Positions 51,640-63,444 of a DNA stretch of 64,000 nt are shown one piece after another (positions within the stretch are counted from its first letter, which is position 1; each line of letters begins with the position of its first letter). The DNA lies in the NCBI GenBank assembly GCA_963556195.1, contig OY744519.1, positions 109,828,032-109,892,031 on the forward strand. The letters are read 5' to 3'. The DNA comes from Sepiola atlantica. Taxonomy: Eukaryota > Mollusca > Cephalopoda > Sepiida > Sepiolidae. The notes below the pieces were generated by a model. It saw nothing but the letters and a program-made list of their open reading frames with translations, had not been told where the DNA came from and ran no database searches. Position numbers and translations under genes: made by a program.

Positions 51640-51895
51640 TTTTAGCTTACATAAATGGAGATTTTGTCCGTTTGTTCGTCCGTCACAATGTGTTTAAAGG
51701 TACTAAATGCATTGCAAAATTTGTCTCATTTCCAAATATCAGAGATCTTAACTACTATCAGAAATAGAGAATATTGCATGAATAGTAAATAATAAATTCC
51801 CAACAAATAACGAGGATGTCAGGACTGGAAATCGAAACCAAAATCTTGAGATTTTCACTCTGAGGTTCTACCAACTGACCTATTTGGACTTTCTT
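51640..51895 (-). repeat. tRNA-derived SINE, minus strand
   Basis: On the minus strand near 51832-51893 the sequence reads TAGGTCAGTTGGTAGAAC (A-box region, close to tRNA 'TAGCTCAGTTGGTAGAGC'), then an anticodon-arm-like segment, then GGTTTCGATTTCC (B box with one insertion). A unique body runs down to about 51640. This is a SINE head or a decayed tRNA. Confidence 0.6.
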
Positions 51896-52082
51896 ATAAA
51901 TAGAGCTTAAAACATTACTTTAACAAAATAATTATAGTTTCGGCGTGACGTCATAGATTCATGATTTATGCCATAAGTGATAACAAAAAAAAAATAAATG
52001 AATGGGTAAACATTATCAATATCGTTGGATATTATTTTAATAAGTATATTAAATAGTATATTTTCATTTGTCATGATGCATT

Positions 52083-52300
52083 CTTCTCATGTATTACCTT
52101 CTCTTTGAGGGCACAGTATAGTATATGTTCGTTCCTCACGATACCATCTTCCCAGGATTACCTTCTCCTTCTTTGTTTTTTTATGGGGGTAGTGTACTAT
52201 CTATTCTGTATTCATGATATGATCCTCTCAGGCATTACCTCCTCCTTTGAGGGTCAGTGTATATAGTTCGTTCAGAATTATATCATTCTCCCAGCCTACG
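52083..52300 (+). repeat. U2-like tandem array, about three units
   Basis: Units start with AGTATAGTATATGTTCGTTC, AGTGTACTATCTATTCTG or AGTGTATATAGTTCGTTC and continue 'ccat.ctcccag..ttacc'. Same family as 7412-7690. Confidence 0.6.
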
Positions 52301-52746
52301 AATTTGGGATGGTGAAAATTCTTGGGGTCTGTTTTGGGCCGGACATCCATAAATAGCAAAGCTTTTATTAATAACCTGAAAACATGTAATTACACAAAGT
52401 AAAAAGAAAAGAAAAATAATCATATGGTATTCACATTTTTGTGTCTCTCATATATATTATAGTCATCCGTAAACAGCTGTTTCATAGTTTCAGGACTCAT
52501 CAGTGCAGCTAGATGCAGCAAGAGCATCAACCCCAAGATCCGAAACTTGGACGCCAGATCACTTACATTTATAAATAACTGAAACATCTTTTGATGTCCA
52601 CTTAGCGTTTCGTTTATTACATACGTTTTTTTTTAATATGCAAAAGACAAGACAATGATATGATTCCATATCTGAGATAACATGACAAATGAACAATAAC
52701 TAACATAGAAAATGAAAGATAAAAGATGAAAGAAGAGCAAAGGAAG

Positions 52747-52750
<4 letters not shown>

Positions 52751-52808
<58 letters not shown>
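52751..52808. repeat. (TA)n microsatellite
   Basis: About 29 TA units. Confidence 0.95.
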
Positions 52809-52811
<3 letters not shown>

Positions 52812-52928
52812 TTGGAAGTTTTTCAACCATTAAAACTATATGAAAAAAAAACACACTTCGTTAGAAAATTATTTTGCTTTGTAAGTCAATTTACTTTTTA
52901 CAGTTACTATATTAATTTGCTTCCAAGA

Positions 52929-52930
<2 letters not shown>

Positions 52931-52969
<39 letters not shown>
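52931..52969. repeat. (TA)n microsatellite
   Basis: About 19 TA units, directly before the PLE. Confidence 0.95.
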
Positions 52970-52971
<2 letters not shown>

Positions 52972-53489
52972 TTAACAATGTTATGTTAAATTTCAATGAC
53001 CAAGTCTTTCTTGCCGAAATTCAAAATAATTCAATGTAATTTGACAATTGTTTCGCGCACAAACACACAACTGGGAATAAACATATAATTACAAGGATCT
53101 ATCATTCATGCAGCACATCAGAAAACAAAAAAAATCACTCCCGAGAAGAAAATCTTTATGCAAAGAAACAACTTTTACATGCATTTTACATGAAACATTT
53201 TACAAATAAAATAATTCTTTTAAAAATAAAACGGATGGAATAGTGGGAGATAACTTTGGAAATAGAAAACCATTTTATATTATATTATATAATATGGCTA
53301 TGGGTAGTATTACATCTAAACTAAACAGAAACCATAATAATTACGGGCATGTAAGAGACGTGAAGATAGAACATAATCCGCCCCATCCCGCATTAGAAAG
53401 TATTAAGAGGAAGAAAAACAGGCATCGTAATTCTATATGATTTAAGCACATTAAGTAAGTAAGTACATCCTTAACAATAGTCCTATGTA

Positions 53490-53990
53490 ATTTTACCGGA
53501 TTGTTGAAATAAATTTCCCTAGAAATAGCAAGCTAAGGAAGATTATTAACAAAAACACAGTTAAATTGTCAGTCTTTACATCAATAACCCTAGCTTGAAC
53601 AATTATAACTTCTAACAATACTGAAATAAGCCGTAAAATAAAAAATGGGAGATTTAATAACAATCTAAACTCTGCAGTTGAACCTCAATGTAATTGTAGA
53701 AATTTAAATAAATGCCCTCTAGAAGGTAAGTGTCTTACTTCTAATATAGTGTATAAATGCAACATTGTGAAGAGAAATAGTACTAAGACATACATAGGAT
53801 CCATAGAATGAAGTTTTAAAGATAGGTATAGAAACCATACATCCTTTTTAAAGTAAGACCTTGCTCGGATCCTAAGGAAAATTCTACATCATTAGTTAAG
53901 TGTGTTAAGGAGATAACGTCCAATTCAAATTGAAATGGTCTATACTAGGTAAAGCGCATAAATACACTTCTGGTAATGTTTAAAAAATGT
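53490..53990 (+). pseudogene. PLE C-terminal region with GIY-YIG endonuclease
   Basis: The frame reads INFPRNSKLRKIINKNTVKL (the RT-to-endonuclease linker), then QCNCRNLNKCPLEGKCLTSN, a Cys-rich CCHH-like segment, then IVYKCNIV and TKTYIGSIE, a stop, SFKDRYRNHTSFLK. TYIGS is the YIG part of the GIY-YIG core, and the Arg/His helix follows. This is the standard C-terminus of PLE proteins. Two in-frame stops and later frameshifts show decay. It is a different PLE lineage from the one at 3950-4333, as it has the Cys-rich prefix. Confidence 0.7.
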
Positions 53991-54234
53991 AATATATATA
54001 TATCCCCTTGAATCTTATTATATAATAACATCCAAAGATAATTTAACTAAAAAGAAACAAGAAACCTTGAAAAATTGTTTGCAATAATCTAGATATAGAT
54101 TCTCCTATTTTAGGCCTGACTAATAGATACGCATAGAATTAAGCTATCTAGAAAATTGAGCGGATTGGTATATACATCACTTAAATAGTTTACTATTTAA
54201 TTGGTTCCCCGATTTATAAAATCGGGGGACTTAT

Positions 54235-54800
54235 GTTTTGAGGCATGTCCGTCCGTCCGTCCGTCCGTCCGGATTTTTCTCCGCAACCATCAATTGAATT
54301 TCTCTGAAAGTTGTAACTTTGGTCAGGTTAGAAAGTGACATTCTCCGATTTTGGAAAAAAACATTAGGTTAGCCCCCCCCCCCCCGAGGGGGTCAAAAGG
54401 CCCCGAAATGGCAAAAAATGACATTTTTTGCCCCATAACTTTTCATCCATCCATTCAATTTCTCTGAAACTTGGCCAAAATGTGGAGGCAATTGTTCCTA
54501 ATATAAAATAAGTATCGCTGACCTTGGAAAAAATCTGGTTCGCGCCCCAGGAGGTCAAAAGCCCCCTAAAATGGCAAAAATGACCCTTTTCTCCCCTAAC
54601 GTTTGATCCATCCATTCAATTTTTCTGAAACTTGGCCAAAATGTAGAGGCAATTGTTCTGGATATAAAATGAGCATCCTTGACTTCAGAAAAATTCTGGT
54701 TCGCGCCACCAGGGGGTCAAAGGGGGGGTCAAAAATGCCCCAAATTGCCCAAATTTATTGCATTTTACACTCGCCACATCGAGTCACATACAGAGGGGGA
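54235..54800 (+). repeat. ~170-bp tandem repeat, three copies, within a larger repeat
   Basis: Units at about 54280-54425, 54430-54595 and 54600-54770 share 'catccattcaatt', 'ctgaaacttggccaaaatgt', 'ctggttcgcgcc' and 'gggggtcaaa'. The first unit is preceded by (CCGT)n at 54246-54271. No gene; two open frames there arise from the repetition. Confidence 0.75.
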
Positions 54801-54829
54801 CCACGCACGCACGGTTTGTTTAAATAAGT

Positions 54830-56110
54830 AAATAATTTTGTCTATAAAATATATCATAATTTTATCATAGACTGGCCCATTCTTAATACATATGTATAGA
54901 TAGATAGCTAACCTACATTTGCATAGCTTTTTAGATGGTTGATTTAGACATTTGAATTGAGTGGGCCTTATTTAGATTAGGTAATTAATTAATAAATTAA
55001 TTGATTTAATTACTTATAGTCCATAACCGTGGACAGTAAATAGCACTTGGATTTAGACTATTATTATTGTTAATAGAATTATATAGTATCAACTTATTGG
55101 CGGTTGCTGTGGTGGTGTATTTTTAGATGGAAACCGGGAGTCAATAGAAGTCCTTTATAAATAAATTTAGCACACAAATATGTTTTTTTTTGTCTGTTGC
55201 TTCCTCAAAGTTTTTTTTAGTTTTATTGTTAAATGCATTAATTTAGAAGTAGAACGAATGCATCATTAAATAAATAATTTATTTATCTAAACATTACAGT
55301 CCCTAAAGTACATATGTTTACATTATATTTAGACTAGTTTATACATATCGCCATAAATTAATTATTTCGGACTACTCTTAAAGAAACTGGATAAGGCAAA
55401 AAGATTAGTAAATAAATGTTATTTATTTGTTTATCGATCTAGGGGTGTTCAATACGATCGCTGAGAAACAATTAACCACACTAGTCTCTTCACTAGAAGC
55501 TAAGGTGAGGGAAGTACTCTTATATAAGTCTTATAAATTACAGTAGCCACTAATTAATCTTAATTAAGAACATATGAGTCTTACCATTTAATTCTTCGAG
55601 ATATTTATTATTATATACTTATTGGTAATATTTTCGTAAATGAAAAAGATTTATTTTCAATTTGGTTAAAGAAATTAATTGAATATGATTTATCACTCAA
55701 TTTTTTAATTATGATAAAGGAGACAACGCTTAAATTATGAACGGTGTAATTACAACCCATAGATTGGAGAAATTACTCGAATTTTGTTTATCTTTTTAAC
55801 CTGTAACTTAGTTTTTATTCTAATTTTTTAAATTCTTATTCTTAGTTTTTTTTAGTTTTTTTTTTATTATTTCAGTTATTTATTCCTAATAGGTAATGTT
55901 AATTAATAATTTTCATTGAACATTAAATGATAGAACATTACATGCAAATAAGATCACATATATCGTATGTCGTTAGTAGGTGACAACTTTAAACATTTAT
56001 TTAAGAACGTTTTTAATGAACTGGGTTCTATGTAAGATGAATGTAAAAGTTTTATTTTATTTATTTATTTTTTGTTTGTTTGAGGATTTTCTTCAGTGAG
56101 TTATATTTTG
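54830..56110. other. AT-rich stretch inside the PLE interval
   Basis: No recognisable domain or repeat. Rich in ATTTATT and TTAATTAA-like words. Confidence 0.45.
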
Positions 56111-56594
56111 GTCTTCTTATGAGCTGCATGAATGAACGATCCTGGTAATTACATGTTTATCCCCAGTTGTTTGTTTGTGCACGAAACAATTGTCAAGTTA
56201 CATTGAATTATTTTTAATTTTGGCAAGAAAAACTAAATAAAGACTTGGTCATTTGAAATTTAACATACCATTGTGCACTTATATATGCTCTGTTGTTAAA
56301 TGTTAACATTCATCGAGCTTTTACATTGAATCGTTTTGGTAAATTATTTATATATATAGTTGGTTCTGTTGGGTGGAGAGAAATCCAATAGACTGGGGCT
56401 CGATTATTCTATAAGAGTGCAATATTTATTTATTAAGGATTTTATATACGTTTAGATCGTCTGACGACTAAAAGAAACCTGGCTAAAGATTTTCTGGGTT
56501 TTATCCGTCTTGCCGTTTGTCAGTTATATTTGATCTGTAAATGGAAGTTAAACTGGAAGTAAGTAGGTTGGTAACAGTGCATCTCCCCTCCCCC

Positions 56595-56595
56595 C

Positions 56596-56650
<55 letters not shown>
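56595..56650. repeat. (CT)n(TA)n microsatellite
   Basis: CT units followed by TA units. Confidence 0.9.
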
Positions 56651-56653
<3 letters not shown>

Positions 56654-56823
56654 TTTAAAAATATTAGAGTGTTTTTGTCACCTACAGACGATATCGTTTC
56701 GGGTGTTTTACTCTCATCAGTGCAGGAGTGGCAATTGTAGGTAGTCACATGGGATCGAACGCAGTTTGTAGATTCAGGCTAGAATCACGAGACAAACACT
56801 TAGGACCACACGGCCGTCGGCAA

Positions 56824-57871
<1,048 letters not shown>

Positions 57872-57874
57872 TCG

Positions 57875-58365
57875 TTTTACTTCACTCGAAGTTCTCAGAA
57901 ACCAAGGGGCTTCTTCCTGTGGCTAACATTTTATCTCTATATGAGATGCATATATATTCGAATATTCCATTACAGTCCCTCTTTACCTGCCAAACGTTGA
58001 GTCAGGAAAGAAGTTAAACACATTAATTTTTCTCTCCCCAATTGACCAGTTAACTATGTTATAATGTTATAGTATACCTTTCTTGTGGTTTTCTTGGTCT
58101 TACCGGATTACAGGACAAGAATTCATCTAGTCTGGTGGAGTAACATCACTAGGAAGAGGTGCACTATTTCTCGTATAAGCCAGTGTATAGCCATACCGAA
58201 AAGATCTTATATGTGCTGCGAATACTATATTATTTTGAATATTTTGTCAGGGTTTACTTGTAGGGAGAAGCATCCCCATGTCAGGTTGTCTTGACAAACC
58301 CATGTACAGAGAGACCGAAGACACTCGAGGGTGGTATCGTAGTAGGTAATTGAAATTCCCAAACT
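57875..58365 (+). repeat. Dispersed repeat family A, copy 2
   Basis: Reverse-complement partner of 2277-2715. Flanked by AT arrays on both sides (56824-57868 and 58372-58436). Confidence 0.6.

Positions 58366-58371
<6 letters not shown>

Positions 58372-58436
<65 letters not shown>
58372..58436. repeat. (TA)n(GT)n microsatellite
   Basis: About 32 TA units followed by GT units to 58455. Confidence 0.95.
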
Positions 58437-58447
<11 letters not shown>

Positions 58448-58464
58448 CGTGTGTAAGAAATAGA

Positions 58465-58640
58465 TTAAAGAAAAACAAATTAAACACAGGAAGGAATCAT
58501 AAAAAGGAGAGATTTAGCGGTTTCGTTTGAATCAACGAACGTCTTCAGAAAAAAGCCTGAAGATGTTAAACACTGAAACCGGTAAATCTCCTGTTTTTGA
58601 TTATTTCTTCATGTGTTTAATTTGTTTTTCCTTTTGTCTT
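58465..58640. repeat. PLE-type palindrome with hammerhead-like motif
   Basis: Arms 58465-58535 and 58563-58640 are inverted copies ('aaaaacaaattaaacaca', 'gagatttagcggtttc' against 'gaaaccggtaaatctc'). In the right arm, CTGAAGATGTTAAACACT leads to GAA, palindromic ACCGGT and A at about 58555-58585, a decayed hammerhead layout. Confidence 0.6.
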
Positions 58641-59456
58641 TTTCTTATATCTTGTCTCCACGGCATTTCATTTTATTATATATCGTATATTTTATGTTTT
58701 CCTATGCCTCATGTTGGTTTTTCATGAACTTCACAGTTGACCTGGGTTATTTTATGAAGTCCATAACACACCCTCCTGGGTAATAGCCTATCTGAATGCA
58801 AAATTTGCTTGAACTCCTTTGTGAACAGGCATTTTATTTTTATAGAAAATAATATTATTGCATAAATAGTTTTTGGTGGGGAAATATGACTAATATTGTT
58901 ACTGCCTGCCATATGACGGCAATCAACGGAAGAAGAAAAAATGTTTAAGTTTTACAAGCTTGGCATGAAACCAGAGGATCAAATAGTGGACCAAATGTTA
59001 TGTGCTTATAAATATTTGATTGCAAAATCATTATTCTTTTGATGAAATATAGGTTTTGCTTGTTTTAAGAAAACCCATGTGTTTAATAGTGTTCAAATAT
59101 ACATAGACTTTTACGAGGGAAACATTGCTTTTCTGTTGTTTTTTTTCTAATATTCTATTTAGCCAATTACTGGAAAATAAAAGCTGTACAGTTCCGAGAC
59201 AAGTTAGTACTGAATTTGGTAACTCTGAACTGTGTCATGACCCTTAGAGAAGGTGAACTTATAGTTTAAAGTTGTATCAATTAAAAAACATCAGTATCAG
59301 AATCATAATTAATTTTACAATAAAGTTTCATATAATTATAAGTACTATTTGTGTTTATATGTTTATTTGAAGTGAATTCCAGAACCATGACACTAATTTT
59401 TCTGAAACTTGGTAAATGGATTCCATGCATAACTGAGAATAACATAGACTCTCTCT

Positions 59457-59486
59457 TTCTTTCTTTCTTTCTTTCTCTCTCTCTCG

Positions 59487-59566
<80 letters not shown>
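59457..59566. repeat. (CTTT)n(CT)n(TA)n compound microsatellite
   Basis: CTTT and CT units to 59502, then about 31 TA units. Confidence 0.95.
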
Positions 59567-59569
<3 letters not shown>

Positions 59570-59760
59570 TCCTATAAATTCTCACAAAAGTTGGGGTAAT
59601 AGCTCAGTAGTGTATATAATATGAGAGTAAAAAATAATAATAATTCAGTAAATGTTCCGAATTCATTAAAAAAAGAAACATATTTATTAAAGCAATTTTT
59701 GAGAGCAGTGCATCACCGAAGACCACTCTTGATTCATTAAGAAAATGTATTTTACAATTA
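59567..59760. repeat. Direct repeat pair with 60820-60990, permuted
   Basis: Block A ('attctcacaaaagttg', 'ttcagtaaatgttccgaatt') precedes block B ('cttgattcattaagaaaatgtattttacaa') here. At 60820-60990 block B comes first and block A second. The order suggests excision from a tandem repeat or a circular intermediate. Confidence 0.55.
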
Positions 59761-59989
59761 ATTACTCTGGTATAATCAGTGACGACTAGGAACAGACAAG
59801 ATGGTGACCAGGGAACATACCTGGTGACGATTGGAGAGACAATTAGCATCCGGAAAGACAAATACATAGATAAGGAGGCTAGCTACCCATCTTGCATACC
59901 TTTCGAGGAGAACTCTTCAAAATGTTACTAAATACCCAAATGCATCATACCCCAATGGGTGCTAAGAGTGAGGAGCAGGAGAGATACCC

Positions 59990-60700
59990 AACGGGACGGA
60001 TTTAACGCAAACGGACGGGACTGCCAAATCGACAATGAATAAATACAGATGCGAGAAGACATGCAAAAATTAGAGAGACTTGAAAATTCACCAAAGGCCG
60101 AATTAAATACCTTGAGAAGGAGAACCATGATCAACGTGCATGTGCATGCTCTGGTGAACCGGAGGTGTGGAGCAGGGGTCACACCACAGAGCCCAGTCCC
60201 TCCAAGCGACGGTTTCCCTTACCCATGGCACAGAGTCCTGAAAAAAGTGTTCCCCAGTGAACAATAACGAGACCTGGCAAGACGTGGTTTCGAGCATTTC
60301 CAATATGCTTCAGTCGGCTTCAGTAAGGGAGACGTCGAAAGACGACTAAAGTTCATGACAACAATAATTACCAGCATGGGTCAGAGAGATTTGGTTACGT
60401 CGTCCACCGACAGCTAAAGACACCCTACACCGCCAACCATAGGGCGAACAAAATTAAAGAACGTAGAAAGGAAATGAGATCTTTAAAAATGCAGCTATAG
60501 AGAAACGTCAACCCCTTGATGGGTTCCGGGGAAATACTCAGAAGGAAACTAAAAACCATTCGGCGAGTTGAGTGGCATAGAAGTAGACAAAGTTCAAACA
60601 GAGGAAAGTGTGGGAAACTATTATATAGTAGCAGAGGAGGGGAGTAAGAGCTATTCTCATTGGCTGCTGCCGATAGCTGTGTTTCCATAAGAACGGTTGA
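59990..60700 (+). pseudogene. LINE N-terminal/pre-RT fragment
   Basis: Plus-strand blocks: EDMQKLERLENSPKAELNTL, TPQSPVPPSDGFPYPWHRVL and KKVFPSE, then after a stop RDLARRGFEHFQYASVGFSK and GDVERRLKFMTTIITS. Later come IKERRKEMRSLKMQL and ILRRKLKTIRRVEWHRSRQS. Dense Arg/Lys 'RKEMRSL..L' and 'LRRAEWHRR' helices are typical of the segment just before the RT in a group of animal LINEs. RT itself is absent. Two stops are present. Confidence 0.5.
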
Positions 60701-60819
60701 AGCTTACCTCTTCAAAACAATTATTTCGCAATGTAAACATTCATAGCTAAACACTTTCAAAAGGCGGCCTGACGTGTCTGGAGTCAGGTCAGTGTTACTG
60801 TCTGAGCCAATATACTGCA

Positions 60820-60990
60820 GTGAAGGCCACCCTTGATGCATCTAGAAAATGTATTTTACAATATATATAAATATATATATTATATAAATCCCTTTAAACT
60901 CACACAAAAGTTGTTACATTAGTGTATACATTACTAGGGCTCAAAATAATCATAATTCAGTAAATGTTCCGAATTTGTTTCAAAATCTTT
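60820..60990. repeat. Permuted partner of 59567-59760
   Basis: Block B then block A, with a short (TA)-rich insertion between them. Confidence 0.55.
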
Positions 60991-61258
60991 TTTAATTCAA
61001 ACAATTTTTTATGTCTATTTTATTAATATAATGTAGGTTTTAAAATGGACAGAAATAGTTGTTTGAGTTAAAATTATTTTTTTAAGCAAATTCGAAACAT
61101 TTAATTCTATTATAATATATGCATATTGATAATTAAGTTTCTATCTTATATATAAAGTAGAGTGAGATTTTCCCCTGTACTTTTGATGGCTATAACTTTC
61201 TAACCAAAATCTACATATAAAAATTTGCTCTCTACGCGATTCAGGCCAATTATTGTGC

Positions 61259-61347
61259 GAAAGTTGATGAATTCGAGCAAAAATCTTTTGTCTGTTTTAA
61301 AAAAAAACAGACAAAAATGTTTTGCTCGAATTCATTGACTTTTATAT
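61259..61347. repeat. Strong hairpin, ~40-bp arms
   Basis: GAATTCGAGCAAAA..TTTTGTCTGTTTT is followed almost at once by AAAACAGACAAAA..TTTTGCTCGAATTC. Near-perfect pairing over about 40 bases with a minimal loop. Confidence 0.85.
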
Positions 61348-61349
61348 TA

Positions 61350-62300
61350 AGTCTAATCAGTAATTTTCATTTTGATTACTAATTTCAGCACGGGAGTAGG
61401 AGTAACTAAGCCCCAGTACAAAGCCCTAATCCTTCCTTCAACCCATAATACCATAAATATATACAAAAGAAATCTAATTTTGTATTGCACCTTGTTAATC
61501 ACTATTAATCACTGCGCCTCTCAGAAAGTAAACGTCTAATAAAAAACTGTACAAAGTTACGATTTCAGATTACAAATAATACATAGACATTCAAAATCTG
61601 TTCCCATAACTCTATTATAATGTATATATAGCAAGACGTCCCCTATATTTCTTTGTTTGAAGCTCGAACTTAATAAGCGTTATGCACTATTTTTCACTTT
61701 CATTGGTAACACATGAATGCTTCGGTTTTTAATATACTTACAGTCGTGTTTATTGTTTAACAGTAGTTGATGTTGTATACACACATTCATTCGTCGCCTT
61801 GCTGTGCGAAACAGTAGAAATATTAGCAGGGCAGATGATTTCTATAGCAACTGGTTCGAGCATGTTTCAACAGACAATAATTTGGCGTAACTAATTTTCT
61901 AAACTTCAGCATTTATTTATATATTAATTCCATCAGTTCTTCAGCCGTTTCTTGGAATAAATTGCGATGCTTCTTTTTTGAAAAGTGTTGGGGAATATAT
62001 TTTTGGCATACTACGAATAACAAGAAAGAGAGAGACAGAATGCCTACCTTCGTTGCTACTAGAAACGTTACAATAACACTACATGATACGTGTGGTAATA
62101 TTTCTGATATGGGCGAAGATTCGTCTATTATGTCACACAAGTTATGGCGCATAAGAGAGCTGAAAGTTCTAAAATGGCCAAGTCAAATCTTGGAACATAC
62201 TCCTATTGACAAGCTTCTTTTTCTTTGTGTATATTTGAAGCATGTAGTCATTTGCATTATCATTAAACTATGCGAGATCTTTCAGGCTACACTGATTAGG
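61350..62300. other. AT-rich stretch, no supported gene
   Basis: An open frame of 113 codons at 61962-62303 (plus) shows no recognisable motif. I do not call it. Confidence 0.4.
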
Positions 62301-62309
62301 TAGTAAAGG

Positions 62310-62717
62310 GCATACGAGGCAATGCTGCATCGTACGGTCCTCACAGATGGTTGGGTTGATTTTGTAGCTCCACCTGAACATAGCAGATTTTGATCGCTCC
62401 ATTCCCGTTCTCAAGTGGTTGTGACCTCGACTGGACTCGGGTTGCTTCTAAGCCAGGAGGAGGGAGGACTTCAGATGGTATGTGTGGGGGAGGATTCCCA
62501 TGTCAGTAGAGGGGGGGGGGTCATTTTCTAGCCCTCTCGGCCAAAGCTGCATTCTGGTCTCTTCTTGAGATGCTGTTAGAGGCTGAACACAGCTGAGGAA
62601 GCTTCTCCTTAACTTAAGTCGTTGGGTCGTTAGTTCATGTCCATGAAGAAGATGGCATTCATCATTGTTAGTCTTTGTGATCTCTATTCGATTGGCAACT
62701 TCCCGTTTCACATCCAC
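62310..62717 (-). pseudogene. LINE C-terminal fragment
   Basis: The minus strand reads VDVKREVANRIEITKTNNDE, LTTQRLKLRRSFLSCVQPLT and MGILPHTYHLKSSLLLA, then in a second frame HLRTGMERSKSAMFRWSYKI and CEDRTMQHCLVC. The 'L.P.T.L.LN.LR.G.GR....WG......C.CG..QT..HLL.CP' pattern is the C-terminal zinc-binding block of many invertebrate LINEs; it keeps C..TMQHC..C here. One frameshift. Confidence 0.65.
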
Positions 62718-63194
62718 AGAAGCTGTACAATCGTGAGAAGCTGTAAGATGATTTTAAATGAGCTGTACATGCAAACTATCCATCAAACATCACTCATCTG
62801 AAATAATTATTTCCTTCTTTCTGTCTTTTCCTCTTCCCAACCTACAAGGCAAAGGTGTGTGTGTACTAACTCTATAGCTCTGAGCTGTCCACAACATTCT
62901 TATGTACAATATGTATTGTGTTTTGGAATCAAAAATCGGTAAGCTATTTTGTCAGATAATCACAAGATTAAAAGTTGCACATTCCCCAAACCACTACAGG
63001 AAAAGTTTAGAAAATACAAGAAACTTCCCCCTTTAGTTCAACAGGAATGTTTTACTCAGAGGTCATATCATACTTCTTCATAAGGTTGAAAACTTTTCAG
63101 AATCTTTCTATTTATGAATGTGTCTATGTCTATATACAGGTCTGTCATAAGTAACTATATATTGACTGCACAAGGTCATCTGGCGATGTACAAC

Positions 63195-63440
63195 AGCAGC
63201 TGTTATTGTTATTACAACAGCAGGGTAGTGCAGAGGGTATGCATTTTCAGCATAACAGGGCGCCAGCTCATTATGCTGCGCTTGTGCAAGACTGGCTGGA
63301 CTACACCTGTCCAGTCCATGGATTGGCAGGCATACACCGCTTGAATGTCCATCTCGCTTGCCAGATTTAACTCCTCTTGACTCAAAAGGAGCCGTCTCCT
63401 GGTGTACGCTCCTTTTGGCCGGGGCCAAGGAGTTGAGGTT
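63195..63440 (+). pseudogene. Mariner/Tc-like transposase fragment
   Basis: The plus strand reads MHFQHNRAPAHYAALVQDWL, then DYTCPVHGLAGIHRLNVHLA and CQI. This matches the second-Asp block of mariner-type DDE transposases ('FQQDGAPPHY...VR.WLD..F..RWIGRRG.I.WP.RSPDLTP'). The Asp after FQQ is Asn here, so the catalytic triad is broken. No flanking TIRs were identified. Confidence 0.65.
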
Positions 63441-63444
63441 CTTT

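Larger units (their letters stand above)
52970..56280 (+). mobile_element. Penelope-like element with inverted pseudo-LTRs
   Basis: 52970-53115 and 56115-56280 are inverted copies ('gtcatt.gaaatttaacat', 'gacaattgttt.g.gcacaaa', 'cattcatgcag'). Between them is a GIY-YIG-containing coding fragment (53490-53990) on the plus strand, then tandem repeats and unassigned AT-rich DNA. Inverted pseudo-LTRs are known in PLEs. The 3' copy has CGAAACAATTGTC (GAA, palindrome, C), a hammerhead 3' half, but no intact CTGATGA. The reverse transcriptase is not recognisable. Confidence 0.6.

Noticed and set aside
61962..62303. 113-codon plus-strand frame as a gene
   Set aside because: No recognisable domain, no repeat partner, and the other strand is open over part of it.
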